Shown here: piece after piece, positions 50,227-58,699 of the stretch
How positions within the stretch are numbered: position 1 is the first letter of the stretch
Layout of the letters: each line of letters starts with the position of its first letter
NCBI RefSeq assembly: GCF_000019805.1
Contig: NC_010525.1
Location: 806,001-870,000, forward strand
DNA length: 64,000 nucleotides
Source: Pyrobaculum neutrophilum V24Sta
Lineage (GTDB): Archaea; Thermoproteota; Thermoprotei; Thermoproteales; Thermoproteaceae
Direction: 5' to 3'
Notes under the pieces: generated by a model
What the model was told of the DNA's origin: nothing
The model's input: the letters and a program-made list of their open reading frames with translations, nothing else
The model's database searches: none
Position numbers and translations under genes: made by a program

Positions 50227-51471
50227 GAATCTCAAGTTGAGGATTGAAAGCGATCAGCTTGACGATCGTGGAGTGTATTACCGACTTCTGCTCCTCGGGA
50301 ATCTCAAGTTGAGGATTGAAAGCGTAGTGGTAATCTCTAATCTCTCTAATGATGTCCTCATTCTCCAGAATCTCAAGTTGAGGATTGAAAGCTTCATGAC
50401 CGCATTAAATATATCGGGGTCTTGCATTGCTACGAATCTCAAGTTGAGGATTGAAAGCCTCGAGGAAGGCGTGGGGATCCCTGGCCAGCAGCTCAGCCGA
50501 ATCTCAAGTTGAGGATTGAAAGTTTAACCGCAGAAACTTGTCGATAACTGAAAAAACGGGGTTGGAATCTCAAGTTGAGGATTGAAAGTTGTACTCTTAT
50601 AGAAACGTATTGTGGCCACCTTACGGCGGAGTGGAATCTCAAGTTGAGGATTGAAAGCAGTCTCCGCGGATGCTTGTGCATCGTTCGGCGCCGACAACTC
50701 AGAATCTCAAGTTGAGGATTGAAAGATCTTCACAGCGTAGTACACCTGCGTGTGGCTGAGGGAGAGGAATCTCAAGTTGAGGATTGAAAGCGTCTAGGAC
50801 GAGGGGCACTATCATTATGCGCCTGTCCGAATCTCAAGTTGAGGATTGAAAGCTCAGCTTGTAGACGTTCTCCATGTATTCATCGATATAGTACAGAATC
50901 TCAAGTTGAGGATTGAAAGCTCCACCAACGTCCTTATCTCTTTTAGGCATATTTCCATGTATTGGGAATCTCAAAAAGAGGATTGAAAGCAAATACATGT
51001 AATACGTTGCAGTATTCTTATACAGCCTACTCTTTACGAATCTCAAAAAGAGGATTGAAAGAATTGCCCCACGACTTGGGGGAGAGAAACGGCGGCGTGG
51101 GGGTGAATCTCAAAGAGAGGATTGAAAGAGGAGAGCGGCGTCGACGACGTCCGCCCTTCCGGGGAACTTGGGAGAATCTCAAAAAGAGGATTGAAAGATA
51201 ACATCCATAAGGTTTATTGGTCGTGCGAATGGCACCTCTTCATTGGGCAGAGAATCTCAAAGAGAGGATTGAAAGTCCACCACAGAGCCCGTAATTGTAT
51301 ACCACCGCGAATACCTGAATCTCAAAGAGAGGATTGAAAGATCTGTATATGCGCCAACCTGTCAATAAGCGGGTCTGCGTTTTGAATCTCGAAGAGAGGA
51401 TTGAAAGTGCACCGGAATGCACCGGAAAACCTACACTGTGCCCCTGAGAATCTTAAGTTGAGGATTGAAAG
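50227..51471 (+). CRISPR. CRISPR array 2: 19 repeats of 24 nt, 18 spacers, with repeat drift
   Basis: All repeats begin GAATCT and end GAGGATTGAAAG. Repeats 1-11 have the middle CAAGTT; repeats 12, 13 and 15 have CAAAAA; 14, 16 and 17 CAAAGA; 18 CGAAGA; and repeat 19 TAAGTT. In all but the last, CTC and GAG can pair. First copy 50227-50250, last 51448-51471. Spacers are 35-54 nt, more variable than in array 1. The leader-proximal part is uniform and the distal part mixed. The last spacer holds a tandem TGCACCGGAA. Confidence 0.98.
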
Positions 51472-51501
51472 CCTCGCGGGATTTTAAGGGGGGTTGGTTG
51501 T

Positions 51502-51846
51502 TTAGGTGGGTTTTGTGGTTTTGAGGTGGTTGTGTATGAGGTCGGCTAGTAGTTCGGCGCATTTTATGCAGGTTTGTGCGTCGTTGGAGAAGGCTTCGCG
51601 TTCTAGGCATTGGGCGCATTTTTCTGCGTCTGGTGGGGGGTTTCCGCCGAAGATTTCTCTGACTAGGGCTGGGAGGCGTTTTATGCTTTCCGCCTGGCCG
51701 TAGGGGTGGTACCCCAGGGCGCCTTTGGCCAGCGCCTCGGCTGAGACGTATGCGTTGTAGCAGGCGGCCGTGGCGTCTCCCTCCTCTAGGGCGGCTAGGG
51801 CCTGGTGGAGGTGTCTGAAGTGCCTCTCCAGCCACTTGGGGTGCAT
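51502..51846 (-). CDS. HEPN-domain protein with C-terminal four-cysteine motif
   Basis: A 114-residue protein from ATG 51846 (TATA-like ACATAAACC 18-26 nt upstream). The N-terminal helical part fits HEPN: MHPKWLERHFRHLHQALAALEEGDATAACYNAYVSAEALAKGAL. The C-terminal part carries CAQCLEREAFSNDAQTCIKC, a probable zinc knuckle. HEPN proteins are RNases or antitoxin/tRNA-processing partners, often paired with nucleotidyltransferases; none is nearby. The RxxxxxH motif of active HEPN RNases is not certain. It faces CRISPR array 2 tail to tail. Confidence 0.65.
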   Translation of the reverse strand: MHPKWLERHFRHLHQALAALEEGDATAACYNAYVSAEALAKGALGYHPYGQAESIKRLPALVREIFGGNPPPDAEKCAQCLEREAFSNDAQTCIKCAELLADLIHNHLKTTKPT

Positions 51847-51866
51847 GTGCCTCACCCGTCAGTGGT

Positions 51867-52757
51867 TTATGTCTTTTTCATGGCTTGTGCGACGAGTCTG
51901 GCCGCTCTCCTGCCGACCTCGGTGGGGTCCTCTCCGTAGACCTTTACCAGGTGTTTCCGGCCGCCTTGGGCGTATCCGGCTGTGAACTCTATTCCGGCTG
52001 GGGTCTGCCTTGCTATGCCTCCGACGGCTACGTGGCAGCCGGCGCCTACCTCGGCGAGGAAGGCCCTCTCGGCCGCCGCCTCCGCCGCGGCTTTCCTGTC
52101 GCTGGCTCTCCTCAGCAGGTCGGTTAGCCAGGTGTCCTCCTCTCTGGCTACGGCCGCCACTATGCCCTGGCCGGGGGGCGGGGGGAGGTCCTCCACGGCT
52201 AGGGGGACCGCGGGGATTGGGGGGGCTCCGCCGTAGAGCCTCTGTAGGCCGGCGGCGGCCATGACGGCGGCGTCGTACTGGCCGGAGAGGATCTTGGCGA
52301 CTCTCGTGTCTACGTTTCCCCGGAGGGGCTTGATCTCCAGGTCGGGCCTGGCCGCCTTTAGGAACTCGGCTCTCCTCACGCTGGAGGTGCCCACGACTGC
52401 GCCTCTGGGGAGCGTCTCGAGGGTGTAGCCGCGGGGGCTCACCAGGGCGTCGTTGGGCGGGGCTCTTCTGGAGTAGCCCGCCAGGGCGAGGCCTGGGGTG
52501 AGGTCGGAGGGTAGGTCCTTTAGGCTGTGGACGGCCATGTCCGCCTCGCCTCTCAAGACGGCGAGGTTGACCTCCTTCTCGAAGACGCCCTTGACCCCTA
52601 TCTGGAAGAGGGGCTTGTCCTGTATCAAGTCGCCGGTGGTCTTCACCACCACGATTTCGAAGCGGATGTCGGGCTCCACGGCCTTTATCTGGGCGAGGAG
52701 CTCCTCGGTCTGGATTAGGCTGAGCTTGGAGCCCCTGGTGGCGACGCGGATCTTCAT
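51867..52757 (-). CDS. hemC: Hydroxymethylbilane synthase (porphobilinogen deaminase)
   Basis: A 296-residue HemC that polymerises four porphobilinogens. Seen: [72 protein letters not shown] and the dipyrromethane-cofactor cysteine in [15 protein letters not shown] 52757 overlaps the stop of the upstream radical SAM gene (ATGA). The apparent 678-residue frame upstream to 53903 is an out-of-frame reading of that gene and is not a fusion. Confidence 0.94.
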   Translation of the reverse strand: MKIRVATRGSKLSLIQTEELLAQIKAVEPDIRFEIVVVKTTGDLIQDKPLFQIGVKGVFEKEVNLAVLRGEADMAVHSLKDLPSDLTPGLALAGYSRRAPPNDALVSPRGYTLETLPRGAVVGTSSVRRAEFLKAARPDLEIKPLRGNVDTRVAKILSGQYDAAVMAAAGLQRLYGGAPPIPAVPLAVEDLPPPPGQGIVAAVAREEDTWLTDLLRRASDRKAAAEAAAERAFLAEVGAGCHVAVGGIARQTPAGIEFTAGYAQGGRKHLVKVYGEDPTEVGRRAARLVAQAMKKT

Positions 52758-53887
52758 CTGAGGAGGTGGGGGATGGGGCAGAGCGGGTCGTCGCCGTACA
52801 TGTCGCCGGTTAGGTAGTAGGCCCTGGCTCTGTCGCCGCCTTTGCAGTACTGCTTGAATCGGCAGGCGGAGCACCTGGGCCCCCTCAGGTACCTGTCGGT
52901 GTTTATAAACGGCTCCAGCTTGTCGGGGGTGAGGATCTCCCGGAGGGGCTTCTCCCTGACGTTTCCCAGCTTGTAGAAGTCTATGAACTGGCAGGGGTAG
53001 ACGTCGCCGTTTGGGTATATGGATATTATCTTCCTCCCGCAGCCGCCCGTGGACTCCACGAACTTTAGATGTCTCTCGTCCCCCCCGCCCACCGTCTGGG
53101 CGATGTATATGCCGTCGTAGGGGGCTAGGGTGGTCTCTATCTCCAGCCTCCCGGCGTACTGCCTGGCCTTGGAGATGAGGGTCTCTATGAACTCCCTGTA
53201 CTGCTGGGGGGTGTACCACCAGTCGGGGGGGAGCTTCTGGGCTCTGCCGGCGGCGGAGAGGTGGTAGAAGGTTATCCTCTTGACGCCCAGCGACGCGGCG
53301 AAGTCCACGTAGGCCCCCGCCTCCCGTATGTTCTTGGCGGTTACGGTGAAGCGGAGCCCCACGTCGAGGCCGGCGGCGGTGGCGTTTTTTATCCCGGCGA
53401 GCGCGGCGGCGAAGCTGCCCGGGACCCCCCTGAACTGGTCGTGGAAGGCGGGGTCTATGGAGTCTAGGCTGACTCCCACGTAGACCACCCCCACCTCCCT
53501 CAGCCTCCTGGCGACCTCGGGGGTGATCAAGGTCCCGTTTGTGGAGAGGACGAGCTTGATCCCCGCGTCTCTGGCCCTCTCGGCGATTTCGAAGAAGTCC
53601 CGCCGGACGAGGGGCTCGCCCCCGGTGAAGAGGATGAGGGGTACCCCCACCTCGGCCATCTGGTCGACGAGGGCTAGGGCCTCGGCGGTGGTGAGCTCGC
53701 GGGGGTCCTCGGCCCCGGCGTCTATGTAGCAGTGTAGGCACTTCAGGTTGCACCTCCTGGTTATGTTCCAGCTGACGATGGGCCTGAGGGGGGCCGAGAA
53801 GTCGCTTGGCTTGTCGACGCCGAATCTGCCCTTGACCTTGAAGGAGGTGGTCCCCACGCCGGCCACCATCACGCTGATGGGGATCAC
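52754..53887 (-). CDS. Radical SAM/SPASM heme-biosynthesis enzyme (AhbC/NirJ-type)
   Basis: A 377-residue radical SAM protein: [20 protein letters not shown] (CxxxCxxC), [40 protein letters not shown], and a C-terminal SPASM region with cysteines ([35 protein letters not shown]). AhbC removes the C2/C7 acetates of didecarboxysiroheme; AhbD makes heme from coproheme. WNITRRCNL favours AhbC/NirJ, but AhbD cannot be excluded. GTG 53887 is 25 nt after GATATAAAGG. In operon with hemC. Confidence 0.85.
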   Translation of the reverse strand: MIPISVMVAGVGTTSFKVKGRFGVDKPSDFSAPLRPIVSWNITRRCNLKCLHCYIDAGAEDPRELTTAEALALVDQMAEVGVPLILFTGGEPLVRRDFFEIAERARDAGIKLVLSTNGTLITPEVARRLREVGVVYVGVSLDSIDPAFHDQFRGVPGSFAAALAGIKNATAAGLDVGLRFTVTAKNIREAGAYVDFAASLGVKRITFYHLSAAGRAQKLPPDWWYTPQQYREFIETLISKARQYAGRLEIETTLAPYDGIYIAQTVGGGDERHLKFVESTGGCGRKIISIYPNGDVYPCQFIDFYKLGNVREKPLREILTPDKLEPFINTDRYLRGPRCSACRFKQYCKGGDRARAYYLTGDMYGDDPLCPIPHLLR

Positions 53888-53977
53888 GGCATATGCGGCG
53901 CACCCCTTTATATCATTTCTCAACAGCGGAAGGAGTCATCAGCCCTCAGCCTTTAAAAACTGGCCGCATCTATAAAG

Positions 53978-55321
53978 GTGTTTAGGGCCAGGATCAGGGG
54001 GATATACGCCACGGCGCTGACGAAGCTGGCGCTGGACTGGGGCTTCAAGGTCGTGCAGCCCACCCCGCAGATAGCGGAGAGGTTCGGCCTGCGGCCCGAC
54101 CCCTCCCCGCCGGACGTCACAGTGAAGGACCACGAGTCTAAAACCGGCGTGGTGGCCATCGGCGACTGCCCCGCCGTGGACCACCTCCTGGAGAGGCTTA
54201 GGGAGTACGCCGACCCCGTCGTGGCGAAGGCCTCGGCGGGTCTCCACGACGTGTTTGTGGGGCGGGTCGTGGGGGAGGGGCTGGTGGAGGGGCCCGGGGG
54301 CCTCATGGAGGTGCCCGGCAGGTACGTCCTGCAGCCGGGGGCCGCCTCGGTGTTCACGGTGGTTAAGCCCCCCGTCGGCCCCCTGAGGGGGGTGGCGGTG
54401 CCGGAGATCGTGGTGGATGGGAAGCTCCTGGAGCTCAACACCACGGGGAGGGTGGCCTACAGCAGACACATAGGCGAGGAGGAGAGGCTTAGGCTGAGGA
54501 TACTGGCCGAGACGAGGCTGAAGGCCTACGCCTCCATAGGCCTACGCTTCAAGTCCTCGGCTAAATACGCGGGGGAGGAGGAGCTGGCCAGGGAGGCCGA
54601 GGAGCTCTACAGGGAGCTCCTGAGGCTGTCGCAGGGCGGGCCCCCAGGTGCTCTCCTGAGGAGGGGGAGGTGCCTCGCCGTGGTGCTCTTTGACAAACGC
54701 GCCAAGTTTAAGCTCGACGAGGCCCGGGCGGCCGTCGTGCCGACCGTGAGAGGCCACCACGCCTTGAGGGGGCAGGGCCTGGGGAGGTGCCTAGACCTCC
54801 TCGACCACGTGGGGGCCGACGTCTACGAGAGGGCGGCGGCCTTCCTCGCCAGGGGGAGGGTCGCCATATACCACGTCAAGCCCTGGGGCGAGGTGGTGAA
54901 GATGCGGGGGGAGGTGGTCAAGGCCCTGGAGGACGTCCTCGTGGTGAAGAGGACGCTGAAGCCCGGCGGCGTCCTCGACGGGATCGGCGCCAGGATCGAG
55001 CCGGGGACCTACGCCCTCACCTGCGTGCCCAGGTCCGGGGGGTACGTGGTGCACAGCTACTACAGCGCCTCCGGCGTCTACCTAGGCACCTACGTGAACG
55101 CCAACACCGAGCCCGAGTGGGGCCGCCGCGTTGTATACATCGACCTCCTGGTGGACAAGGCCTACGGCCCCGACGGCGTGGAGAGGGTGCTGGACGAGGA
55201 GGAGCTCCAGCGCTACGCCCACATGCTCCCGGAGAGGCTGCGGAGGCCGGAGGCCCCCGGCGGAAAAATATGCACCCCCGAGGGGCTCACCTCAGCTCCT
55301 CCTCGGTCCTCCTCCGCTTGA
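53978..55321 (+). CDS. Probable ribonuclease FAU-1 (AU-1/RNase E/G-like) family
   Basis: A 447-residue archaeal FAU-1-type protein: an N-terminal S1/OB-like region (RIRGIYATALTKLALDWGFKVVQPTPQIAERFGL, then GLHDVFVGRVV and PGRYVLQPGAASVFTVVKPPVG), and a C-terminal DUF402-like domain (GVYLGTYVNANTEPEW, VVYIDLLVDKAYGPDG). Members bind AU-rich RNA and cut RNA, including 5S rRNA precursors. GTG 53978 follows CTTTAAAAAC by 24 nt. Overlaps the convergent ATP-cone gene by 35 nt. Confidence 0.83.
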   Translation: MFRARIRGIYATALTKLALDWGFKVVQPTPQIAERFGLRPDPSPPDVTVKDHESKTGVVAIGDCPAVDHLLERLREYADPVVAKASAGLHDVFVGRVVGEGLVEGPGGLMEVPGRYVLQPGAASVFTVVKPPVGPLRGVAVPEIVVDGKLLELNTTGRVAYSRHIGEEERLRLRILAETRLKAYASIGLRFKSSAKYAGEEELAREAEELYRELLRLSQGGPPGALLRRGRCLAVVLFDKRAKFKLDEARAAVVPTVRGHHALRGQGLGRCLDLLDHVGADVYERAAAFLARGRVAIYHVKPWGEVVKMRGEVVKALEDVLVVKRTLKPGGVLDGIGARIEPGTYALTCVPRSGGYVVHSYYSASGVYLGTYVNANTEPEWGRRVVYIDLLVDKAYGPDGVERVLDEEELQRYAHMLPERLRRPEAPGGKICTPEGLTSAPPRSSSA

Positions 55322-55562
55322 CTGCCTGGTCGAAGACTATCCAGTTCCTGTACCACTGCTCGTTTGCCTTCTTGAGCTCGGCCAGTATCATCCTCGTCAG
55401 CTCTTGAGCCGTCACGTTCTCCCTCTCCATCACGGCGCACTCCACCTTCCTCGCTATCTTCCTAGCCACGTCCACCGGCGCGCCGGCCTTCAAAACGCTG
55501 ACGACGATCTTCTCGGGGATGAACTCCTCCGTCCTCCCGTCTCTCTTCACCACCTTCACCAT
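55287..55562 (-). CDS. Stand-alone ATP-cone domain protein
   Basis: A 91-residue protein consisting of one ATP-cone: MVKVVKRDGRTEEFIPEKIVVSVLKAGAPVDVARKIARKVE and a helical tail (TAQELTRMILAELKKANEQWY). ATP-cones bind ATP/dATP and regulate ribonucleotide reductases or act in NrdR; here there is no enzyme fused. TATA GATTTATAAC lies 25 nt before ATG 55562, inside the end of the upstream thrB spacer. Confidence 0.82.
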   Translation of the reverse strand: MVKVVKRDGRTEEFIPEKIVVSVLKAGAPVDVARKIARKVECAVMERENVTAQELTRMILAELKKANEQWYRNWIVFDQAVKRRRTEEELR

Positions 55563-55580
55563 GTATCTCCCGGGGAGGGG

Positions 55581-56474
55581 TTATAAATCCTTCAGAGCCC
55601 CCTCCGCCGTCGACGCCACCTTCACCTCCGCCCTCAAGCCCTCCTCCGCGTAGGCCCGCTCCACGGCGGCTCTCACGGCGCCGCTGTCTCTATCCTCCAC
55701 GAGGGCGATCATGGAGGGGCCCGCCCCAGATATGGCCACAGCCAGCGCCCCCGCCTCCAGGGCGTACCGCCTAACTCTGGCGTAGGCGGGCACGTGGGGG
55801 GCCCTAGCGGGCTCCACCACCTCGTCGCTCATCCCCAGCGCCACCAGCCTGGGGTCGGACCTGGCGAAGCCCGCCACCAGCGCGGAGACCCTAGCCAGCT
55901 GCGCCACGTAGGTCCTGAAGGGCACCTCCCTGGGGAGGACGCTCCTCATGACCTTGGTCTTCTCCGGCATCGGCGGGACGTCCGGCACCCCCACCACGAA
56001 GGTCAGCCTGGGGCTGAACTTCACCAACTCCAGAGGCTTAACCGACGCGATCACCACCGCCCCGCCCAGCGCCGCCGCCGCCACGTTGTCGAAGTGGGGG
56101 CTACCCGCCGCCGCGGCCTCCCCCAGGCCCGCCGCCTCCACCACCGCCGCCGGGTCGACCCTGAGGCCCGCCTCCCTTATGAAGGCCGCCAGGGCCGCCA
56201 CCGCCGACGCGCCGCTGCTCCCCAGCCCCCTGGCGATGGGGATACGGTTGTCCACCTCGGCCTCCACCCCCCAGCACCTGCCCAGCCTCTCGAAGAGGTG
56301 CTGGAAGGCCCTCCTCACCGTGTTGTCCCCCCCGGGGTCGAACCCCCGGAACTTTATATCAACGCCGCATCCAGACGTCAGTTTTACATACGCCTCGGCG
56401 AAGTAGGCGTCGTGCGCCACCGCAACTACGTCGAAGCCCGAGCCCAGGTTGGCGCTGGTGGAGGGGGCCCTCAT
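55581..56474 (-). CDS. thrB: Homoserine kinase
   Basis: A 297-residue GHMP kinase: N-terminal [24 protein letters not shown] loop [19 protein letters not shown] and C-terminal [18 protein letters not shown]. The order and length match archaeal ThrB, which phosphorylates homoserine for threonine synthesis. ATG 56474 overlaps the upstream cyclase gene by 4 nt; the two are co-transcribed. Confidence 0.9.
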   Translation of the reverse strand: MRAPSTSANLGSGFDVVAVAHDAYFAEAYVKLTSGCGVDIKFRGFDPGGDNTVRRAFQHLFERLGRCWGVEAEVDNRIPIARGLGSSGASAVAALAAFIREAGLRVDPAAVVEAAGLGEAAAAGSPHFDNVAAAALGGAVVIASVKPLELVKFSPRLTFVVGVPDVPPMPEKTKVMRSVLPREVPFRTYVAQLARVSALVAGFARSDPRLVALGMSDEVVEPARAPHVPAYARVRRYALEAGALAVAISGAGPSMIALVEDRDSGAVRAAVERAYAEEGLRAEVKVASTAEGALKDL

Positions 56475-57097
56475 ACCAATGCCACAGCTCTAACCGGCGC
56501 GCCGCTGCCGCCGGCCACCTTCAGAGGCAGAGCCACGAACTGGCCCGTCTTCCCCACCACCGCGCCGAGGTTGGCCAAGTTCTCGAAGATCAGCACCTCC
56601 CTCGCCAGGAGGATCCTGTGCACCTCGAAGGGCGGGTGGTCGGGGCTGGGGGCGTCTGTCCCAACGCCGTAGACCCCAAGCTTGGCCAGGTGCTCGGCGA
56701 GCTCCGGCGAGATGTCTGGGTGGTCGAGCCACCTCTCAACGCCGGCGTGGTAGCCCGTCCTAAACAGGACGAACCAGCCCGGCCCCAGCTCCACGCCCCT
56801 CGGCAGAGCCCGCTCGAACTCCCTAAGCCCCACCTCCCCCCTCGGCGGGAGGCCCGAGAAGTCCAGCGCCACGAATCTGCCGAAGAAGCGGCCGGCCTCT
56901 ATCTGGTCCACAGTCCTGCCGCCGGGGACGAAGTGCGCCGGCGCGTCCACGTGGGTCCCCACGTGCTCGGGCATAAAAAGCACGTTGCTGTAGTAGCCGT
57001 GGACGTCGTATCTGCTCCACTGGAGAACCGCCGGCGCCGGCGAGCCGGGGTAGACGGGCGTCGCCGGTCCAACCTCCATGGTCAAGTCGACGTACAT
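56471..57097 (-). CDS. Cyclase family protein (kynurenine formamidase-like)
   Basis: A 208-residue metal-dependent hydrolase of the cyclase family: [19 protein letters not shown], the metal motif [17 protein letters not shown] (HxGTHxDxPxH), [13 protein letters not shown] and [13 protein letters not shown]. The family includes arylformamidases and some isatin hydrolases; substrate not assigned. ATG 57097 lies 23 nt after CTTATATAGG. First gene of the operon with thrB. Confidence 0.83.
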   Translation of the reverse strand: MYVDLTMEVGPATPVYPGSPAPAVLQWSRYDVHGYYSNVLFMPEHVGTHVDAPAHFVPGGRTVDQIEAGRFFGRFVALDFSGLPPRGEVGLREFERALPRGVELGPGWFVLFRTGYHAGVERWLDHPDISPELAEHLAKLGVYGVGTDAPSPDHPPFEVHRILLAREVLIFENLANLGAVVGKTGQFVALPLKVAGGSGAPVRAVALV

Positions 57098-57219
57098 GGC
57101 ACAACGGCGGCGCGCCTATATAAGCTTGGCGCCCCCGGCCCAGCAAAACAAATTTCTATAGAAATATCTCACTTGTAATACAGGAGAACTGTTAAATTTT
57201 TGAAAACCCGTAGGTACAA

Positions 57220-57322
57220 CCCACGGCGGTTGGCCGCCCCGGGGGACCCACCCCCGGAGGCCCACCCTCCGGGGTTTGGGCGGCCGGCGGCGCTGGACGG
57301 GCCTCCCCGCCCGGCGTTGCCG
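57220..57322. other. Cluster of strong GC hairpins after the permease gene
   Basis: Successive inverted repeats: GGCGGTTGGCCGCC (57227-57240), CGGGGGACCCACCCCCG, GGAGGCCCACCCTCC, and a long GCCGGC...GCCGGC stem. It begins just after an AT-rich stretch (57146-57200) with TTAAATTTTTG on the plus strand. Read leftward it may terminate the permease transcript; read rightward it may be a structured RNA. Confidence 0.45.
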
Positions 57323-57324
57323 GC

Positions 57325-58641
57325 CTACTCGGCGCCGACGGCCCGCCGCCGTGGGTCCCTCCTCTTTGTCAGATAGAGCAGCGCCAGCCCTGCCCCAAGC
57401 CACAGGGCGAGCGCCCATAGGTATCTGTACTTCTCCAGAACAGTCAGCCCTATGCCCAGCGGGAGGAGGACGAGAGCGGCGGCGGCGGACAGAGGCACGC
57501 CTGCCACCTTGGGCGTTCTAAAGGCGCTGTATAGGTCGCCGCTTCTCGACAGCTTGGCGAGGGCCGCGGCGACGAGGAGGTAGTTGAGGAGGGACCCCAC
57601 GGCGTATATGGCTAGGATGATCTCTATCTCCCCGGGGGCTATCAGGAGCAGCGATATCGTGTACACCAGGAGGAGGGAGACATGCGGAGTTCTGAACCTC
57701 CTGTGTAGCCTGCCGAGGATGCCGGGGAGGTGGCCCTCCTCCGCCATCATGTAGACAAGCCTGGAGAAGGACACGTAGCCCGCCAGAGCGGCTGTGATCA
57801 TCACTAGGAATAGGTTGAGGGCGACGGCGTACGCCAGCGCCGGGTTCACCTTAGCCGCGAGATACAGCGGCGCCACCGCCGGGTCCGCCAGCTCCTCCGG
57901 CCGTAGCGCCGACATCAGCGCCGCCGTGAGCCCCAGGCCGAAGAAGGCGCCCACCGCCACGACCAGCGCCGTGGCCTTCGGCACCTGGACCAGGGGCTCC
58001 CTGGCCTCGCCGGCCAGCTGCCCAATGGCGTCTACGCCGGTGAAGCCGCGGGAGAGGAGGGAGAGGGCAAACAGGAGGCTCGCCCCCTCGACGCCGGCCC
58101 AGCCGAAGTGGGGCGGCGGGGCTGGGTGGGTCGCCAGGGCCCAGATTATCAACGCCGGCATCACGGCTAGGTCGACCGCGGCCACCGCCTTGGCGAAGTT
58201 GGCGGACTCCCTTATCCCCACCACCGTCAGGGCGAAGAGCGCCGTGGTGAAGGCGGCGGCCAGAGCCGCCTCATGTATCCCAAGACCAAGCGTTTTGTTT
58301 ATGGTCTTGGCGGCGTCTATCGTGCCGTATGCCACCATCACTATCTGGTCGAAGGCTATGAGCCACGCAGATATGTACGCCAGCGTGGGGCCGAAGGCCG
58401 ATTTGATGTAGAGGTAGGAGCCGCCCGTCTCGGGAAACCTGGACCCCATTTCGCCGTATGTCACCGCTATAGCCGCCATCAGCAACACGCCGTATATAGC
58501 CCCAAAGAAGGCGTACTCCCCCGCGTATAGGGCGATGAAGCCGAGCAGGAAGTAGTAGGTGCTCTGGGAGTCGGAGTGCACCAGGGCGTACATGTCAAAG
58601 ACCCCCAGCCTCCGCCTCAGCCAGCTCCTCGCCAGCGCCAC
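57325..58641 (-). CDS. APC-family amino acid permease
   Basis: A 438-residue, roughly 12-helix transporter: VALARSWLRRRLGVFDMYALVHSDSQS at the start, FFGAIYGVLLMAAIAVTYGEMGSRFPETGGSYLYIKSAFG (APC hallmark TM2 region), FDQIVMVAYG, SLLSRGFTGVDAIGQLAGE and AGYVSFSRLVYMMAEEGHLPG. The residues after TM1 (HSDSQST instead of GIGSMIGSG) are unusual for amino-acid permeases. I chose GTG 58641 from the TATA box at 58661-58671; the frame is open to 58701. Confidence 0.83.
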   Translation of the reverse strand: MALARSWLRRRLGVFDMYALVHSDSQSTYYFLLGFIALYAGEYAFFGAIYGVLLMAAIAVTYGEMGSRFPETGGSYLYIKSAFGPTLAYISAWLIAFDQIVMVAYGTIDAAKTINKTLGLGIHEAALAAAFTTALFALTVVGIRESANFAKAVAAVDLAVMPALIIWALATHPAPPPHFGWAGVEGASLLFALSLLSRGFTGVDAIGQLAGEAREPLVQVPKATALVVAVGAFFGLGLTAALMSALRPEELADPAVAPLYLAAKVNPALAYAVALNLFLVMITAALAGYVSFSRLVYMMAEEGHLPGILGRLHRRFRTPHVSLLLVYTISLLLIAPGEIEIILAIYAVGSLLNYLLVAAALAKLSRSGDLYSAFRTPKVAGVPLSAAAALVLLPLGIGLTVLEKYRYLWALALWLGAGLALLYLTKRRDPRRRAVGAE

Positions 58642-58660
58642 GGCGCACGCTACGCGGTGG

Positions 58661-58682
58661 TTTATATACATCTTTATAAACC
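58661..58682. promoter_or_regulatory. Interleaved divergent promoters of permease and glycosyltransferase
   Basis: On the minus strand TATATAAACC (58661-58670) lies 25 nt before GTG 58641; on the plus strand CTTTATAAAC (58672-58681) lies 24 nt before ATG 58700. The two boxes are adjacent. Confidence 0.6.
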
Positions 58683-58699
58683 CGCCCCCGGGCCCGCAC

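Noticed and set aside
50237-51422. Frames with repeated NLKLRIES, SKRGLK or LSILNLRF peptides
   Set aside because: Translations of the repeats of array 2.
51867-53903. A 678-residue frame apparently fusing an Arg/Pro-rich protein to HemC
   Set aside because: The N-terminal part is an out-of-frame reading of the radical SAM gene; hemC starts at ATG 52757, overlapping that gene's stop.
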